From contig NC_056544.1 in NCBI RefSeq assembly GCF_910596095.1, positions 10,029,155 through 10,093,154 on the forward strand: a stretch of 64,000 nt of DNA. Direction: 5' to 3'. Numbering within the stretch: position 1 is the first letter of the stretch; each line of letters starts with the position of its first letter. Source of the DNA: Thunnus maccoyii (taxonomy: Eukaryota > Chordata > Actinopteri > Scombriformes > Scombridae). A program made the position numbers and the translations under genes. The notes beneath the pieces were generated by a model. That model made no database searches and was not told the DNA's origin. It saw only the letters and a program-made list of their open reading frames with translations. Below, one piece after another: positions 59,527-64,000 of the stretch.

Positions 59527-61009
59527 TCACCTCTTGATCTTCCCTATCTCTTCACACAGCCTGGAGAGGTACTGTGTGAGCTTAACCATCACTATGATGA
59601 GGGTCCCTCCTGTGAGCATGCAGGAGGGCCAGAGCAGCGAGTGGAAGACGACGCTGTGGTCGTACAGCCGGGTCAGGAGTACGGTCTCCTGCTGCTCGCT
59701 GGGGTCGTAGTAACAGGGGACCTGCTGGTTCACCTTCAGATGATCAGAGATATTCATGATCATGGCGTACATGGCGGCGCTGTCCTTCTGGCACCTGGGC
59801 ACATAGAAACACTGCAAGGATAGGATTGAAGGACGCTGAGGTTATCTACAGGGGTCAATTAAGCAGGCATACTTTTTGTTTCTTTGATGGGGGTGAAATT
59901 TCTTTTATTCACAACACTGGATACATCTCCCTCCATGTATCACATCTCTGGCATTTCAGCTTGACCCAGAAAAATTACAAATAGTATCGACTAACATTTC
60001 CCGAATTGGAAGTCTACAAAAAGGCCAACATCTGACAGCCGTTGTCAACATTTGAAACGGTCCAGTAATTCCCAGTATTTTCCCTCTGGCACTGTACTCA
60101 CTTCAGAGCTGGCGTCCTGGGTCTCTTCATTGTGAGATAAACGGCTGACACGGCCCGTGTTATTGACGCTCACGTAGACCTGCAGACAGGGGTATTTGGA
60201 GACTCTCCAGCAGTCTGACGCACAGTTGTAGGAACAGTTCATGTCTGCTGTGACCGTGGAGTTGAGAACAACACACACACCCTCCTCTGTCCATACACTG
60301 TTTTGACATTTAAATGGAGACCCAATTTAATGCAAAAAAAAAAAAAAAAGGCAGAAAAACAATTTGGGGATCTCAGAGTATGAAATCAACTCGCCTTGGG
60401 GTATAATTTGCTCCTGAAAATCTGTATTTATTTTTTTTGCAATTTTCAGGTTGAGAGAGCAGTGGAGCAGTTTGTCAACAAGCATATCTGATGAATAAAA
60501 CATACTTCTGACAGGATTATCAAAGTTAACTCCTTCACAGGGCTTTCAAAAAAAACAAGAAAAAGACAACAGGCCTGTACCTGTCTGCGTAGGAGCGTAA
60601 AATGGTGATCCCCAGGACAAAGTACATCATGATGGAGGAGAGGATCATTCCAAGACCCAGAAGAATGGCCCGATCTTCACCGGGCTTTAGGGCTGTCACT
60701 GTCTTCTTCTTGTCCAATAAATCTACCTCACGGAATTTCTGGTAAATCGATCTGATGATGGAAGAACAGATGAAGAGGACTCGCGTCATTACTTAGAAGC
60801 CACAGTACAAATACTATAATAGCCACAGTATGATATAGCCACTATAATATTATGACATGAAAATAAAAGTGCTTGATAGTTGAAAGAGTTTCTCTCTATA
60901 GACCACTGGAGCTTTATTCCCCCTCTGCAGTATTTTAAGCCAATTTTTACCTCCTTTCATTTCCTCTGCTTGATCCGGCCGTATTTTTGGCCCCTGCCAC
61001 GAAGAACAT
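59527..61009 (-). CDS. kcnmb2: BK channel (KCa1.1) auxiliary beta-2 subunit, 4 exons
   Basis: Beta subunit that inactivates and modulates the plasma-membrane BK channel. Exons 60951-61009, 60581-60751, 60102-60297 and 59527-59811 join in phase to 236 codons plus TGA (human 235). The N-terminus MFFVAGAKNTAG corresponds to the hydrophobic inactivation ball and is followed by SIYQKFREVDLLDKKKTVTALKPG-type sequence, a beta-2 hallmark. TM1 is about 48-70 and TM2 about 197-218. The extracellular loop keeps eight cysteines (including CSYNCASDC and CFYVPRC) and sequons NST, NCS and NNT. The ATG at 61009 has an AAG context and matches the ball position. An in-frame ATG at 61144 would bury the ball under 45 residues and is not preferred. 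Tandem with, and upstream of, pik3ca. Confidence 0.96.
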
Positions 61010-64000
61010 CTTTCCTGATGATCCTCGTCCTCCTCTGCTTGCTGAAGCAGAATGGAAAGATTGCCGAAACGACCTGTGAAGAGTTATAGCCAGTTTTATG
61101 TTTAGCTGTCCTGAAGGATTTAAGTTTGTAACACTGAAATACATCGTTCACTAACAGAAATCCCAAGTCACCTCCCACAGCACAAGGCAAAATTTTGAGA
61201 AAAGTGAACAACAAATCATACTGTACCTTTGGTGCATATTTGCTGCCAAACTCTGCAATTATGTACAGTTTTTTAGAAAAGAAATAGCAAGTATATGCTT
61301 CTCCTAATGACCCTGCAAACAGCAGCTCCTCATTATCACTGTATTATGATGTGTTGGGGCAGAAAGCACCCCTGATATAGTGGACTTCCTGGTCACAGCC
61401 ACCAGGTAAACATCTCATTTTGAACACAAAGCAACGCTGCAAAAGGGTAAACAAGATGACAGATAGCCACAGATGAAAGGTGTTAATGCTGATGAGGCGC
61501 TGCATGAAAAACCTACCCGCTGTATCCTGAACACTTCTGCTGTCAACACAAAGTCATTGGTTCCTCTCTCGGCACAACAACAACACCTTGCATGTGGCAC
61601 CTCTCATTCTCTGCAGATCCTATCATTTGGAGAAAACACAGCTTTCAAAGCAACACATTGCAGCTTTAGTCCTATAAATAACATTTTCCTTGATTTGGAT
61701 GCAAATGAATGGACAACTGAGACATTATGAGTTATTAGTTCTGGGTCGAATGAGTATTAATGTTGAGGTGAGGGTCGATGCAAACCCACTCTCGAGATTG
61801 CCAGGCGTTTATTTAAAAACATCATTTAGAACAAATGTATTTACACAGGCACGTTAGTAGTTCTGTGTAGTCATATTATCAATTCTTTTGCTCAAAATCT
61901 AAAATGTGACAAAAATAGTCAAGTTAAAAATGAAATCCTATTGTTTATTTATTCCAACTCACATGCAGAATAATCAGTGCAGAATGGATCATTCAGTCTG
62001 CTAACATGTGAGCAGAATAAGCAGGCTCTTTTCATTTTTGCGGGGGATAAAAACCTTGCCTTGAGTGTTGGGAGCCAAATAGTTAGAAAACAAGCCAACA
62101 AGTTCCTGTCAGATGAGTAATTTCCTCTTTGTATTACATTCCCAGCTGCTTAGGGGAAATGTTGCTGAGAGACAACCCCAGTGTGACACAAGACATCTGA
62201 AGGAAACCATAAATATTATCTACACGTATGTCTTCCTCTAAACATTCCATACCCTTTTACATGCATACCCGCCCCAAAGAGTCACACTTACATGAATTTT
62301 ATGCTCTGTCTTACAACTTTTCTCCTCCGTATGAGCACGCTGGCCACTGCCTCCCGAGTGCTTCAAGTTCCACACATAACTGTATTGATTTCAGCTAAAC
62401 ATGGACACACACACACACTTTGAGAATGACCACCTTTTACTGCTTGTATCAACTTTACAGTTGAGCTAAAGGCTTTTAAAGGCTTTTAAGAGCGGTTCAT
62501 TAGTTGGAAGCTGTGCCTCATGCTCCACAGAGGCTGGACTTACTGTGGCAGGTGACTTCCTACCAAATAACTTATAAGGAATGGCGGTGACGCTGTCTAT
62601 AATGATTTATGGGGAAGGCAGTCTCGGCTGACCTTGCAAGCCCTCCCAAGTTGCCTCCAAATTAGGGAAACGAACTTAAAACATTCAAGAAAAAAGCTCA
62701 AAATGTGAAATACACATTTTCCACACTCCAGATGGGTGTTATTTAAGTGTTTCCTGTAATTTTCTTACACAATAACATTTTCTCAGTTATCAAAGCTGAC
62801 AGTGATGGAAATTTTATCCACTTGAGGCAGTAAAAAAGTATGTTAATTTTGCCTTAAAATCTGAAAGTATAAAGTAAGTGCAATGACTAAAAAGACATTT
62901 TTTATCATAAATAGTATGATCATCATCGAATGAAAGTGGTTCTCTGAATGTCCAATTGTCTGAAAAATTTGAAAAATGTAGTTTAAATAATTTTGCCTCC
63001 TCGCTCATATCATCACTGCTTATTTAAAAAGCTACTGAGTCTGCAGCGTCACCACATGAAGCAGTGGAGGGAGACAGTTTTTGTGTGTCTGAGAAGATGC
63101 TCCAAGGCCCGGTAATGTTTGAAACTGCTTACACCAGCGGGAATGGATTGTTCAGATTTTCCTATTATCAGTTTAATGAACTACGTATGCTGAGCCAGAG
63201 GCAGATAGGATCAGCCAACCTCGCTGTATATTCTTTATGGGTGTGTCCTTGGTTCATATTTCTTCCAGCTGCCTCTTCCCTATGTTGAAAGCTTGAGTGA
63301 ATGAATGATGAACCAAAATGGCATGTGGCAGACTACATAATTGTAGAGCAGGTGTATCTGCTTATTTGTATCTTCCTTTTTTTTTTGATATCACAAAAGT
63401 GAAATAAATGGAAAAAATAGAGTCTAGCTTAAGGTTGAAGTTTTTTCTTTACATGTCTAATCGCTGATCTTTGATCCTGCAACTTTTGATTTAGGAGGTG
63501 TTTACTCCCACTTTGCGTGCTTAGCACTGTGGCATTCAGAGCGTCGCCTGCTTTCAACACGCTCTTTGATGAAGAATGTCTCAAGATATATTTTTTGCCT
63601 TGTCCTTCCAGTGATTATTGCTTCCCTGTCAGGTGCCTTAGTGTTTGGTGCCTTTGAAAAAGTCATGAGCTCTACTGTGCGGCACCCCATAGAGCAGTAA
63701 ACACTTACCTGAAGTGCAACAATAGTGTGAACAGTGCAAGACATAATAAACTGCATGTCTCAATAAGCATTCTGTACATGCCATTAATATTTTTGCACAC
63801 AAAGCGCTGTCAAAACCCAGTCATCCATACATAATTGAATGAAGTGTATTTTTCAGTCGTTTACTTCCTCGTTGTTCCTCAAACAGGCATTTGAGATTGA
63901 TCAGGGAACCTCTAAATAAAATTTTAAAATTTGCAGTAGTTATATTATACAGCAAGTTAATCACAAAATACATTTTTTGTAGCTCCACACATAGCTAAAT
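61010..64000. other. Upstream flank of kcnmb2, no gene recognised
   Basis: Presumed 5'UTR and promoter or first intron of kcnmb2 near 61010-61250, then AT-rich sequence. Open frames (for example 63502-63756) show no domains. There are no long simple repeats and no transposon ends that I can pair. Confidence 0.4.

Noticed and set aside
61010-61144. Longer kcnmb2 N-terminus from an upstream in-frame ATG
   Set aside because: It would put 45 residues ahead of the hydrophobic ball, which in beta-2 must be at the free N-terminus; the ATG at 61009 also has a better context.

Overview
This is vertebrate genomic DNA, almost certainly from a ray-finned fish and probably a percomorph. Genes are split into short exons with GT-AG introns. 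The intergenic DNA is AT-rich and full of CA/TG microsatellites and short non-autonomous DNA transposons of kinds common in teleosts, many ending in TTAAAGG/CCTTTAA. Nothing prokaryotic is present. All gene models below were assembled by hand by joining exons in phase at splice sites; the four complete ones each give an unbroken reading frame.

Layout. (1) 1-3.2 kb, + strand: the last intron, terminal coding exon and 3'UTR of an EphB-type receptor tyrosine kinase, best matched to ephb3. (2) 3.2-25.8 kb: a 22-kb gene-free stretch with several transposon relics, two large foldback elements and stretches that look like conserved non-coding enhancers. (3) 25.9-35.9 kb, - strand: an 11-exon MFSD8-like major facilitator transporter (476 aa). 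(4) 37.5-41.1 kb, + strand: kcnmb3, a BK-channel beta subunit (4 exons, 275 aa), divergently arranged with the transporter. (5) 42.7-57.7 kb, - strand: pik3ca, the p110-alpha PI3-kinase catalytic subunit (20 coding exons plus a 5'UTR exon, 1068 aa, the same length as the human protein). (6) 59.5-61.0 kb, - strand: kcnmb2 (4 exons, 236 aa), directly upstream of pik3ca. (7) 61-64 kb: upstream flank of kcnmb2 with no recognised coding sequence.

The order and orientation kcnmb2 > pik3ca >< kcnmb3 match the human 3q26.32 block as I recall it, except that ZMAT3, which lies between KCNMB2 and PIK3CA in human, is not in the 1.8-kb gap here. The two beta subunits tune the calcium- and voltage-gated BK potassium channel. 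Pik3ca makes PIP3 at the plasma membrane. The MFSD8-like protein is predicted to be an endolysosomal transporter. They share a syntenic block, not a pathway.

I found no previously undescribed multi-gene system. The most interesting points are: a kcnmb3 extracellular domain that has lost a cysteine-containing segment; long CA/TG tracts placed directly at splice sites of two genes and 75 nt from a pik3ca acceptor; a phase-compatible candidate cassette exon in the transporter gene; several palindromic MITEs, including nested ones and a hAT element with a perfect 8-bp target duplication; and a perfect 16-bp hairpin in a dispersed repeat.
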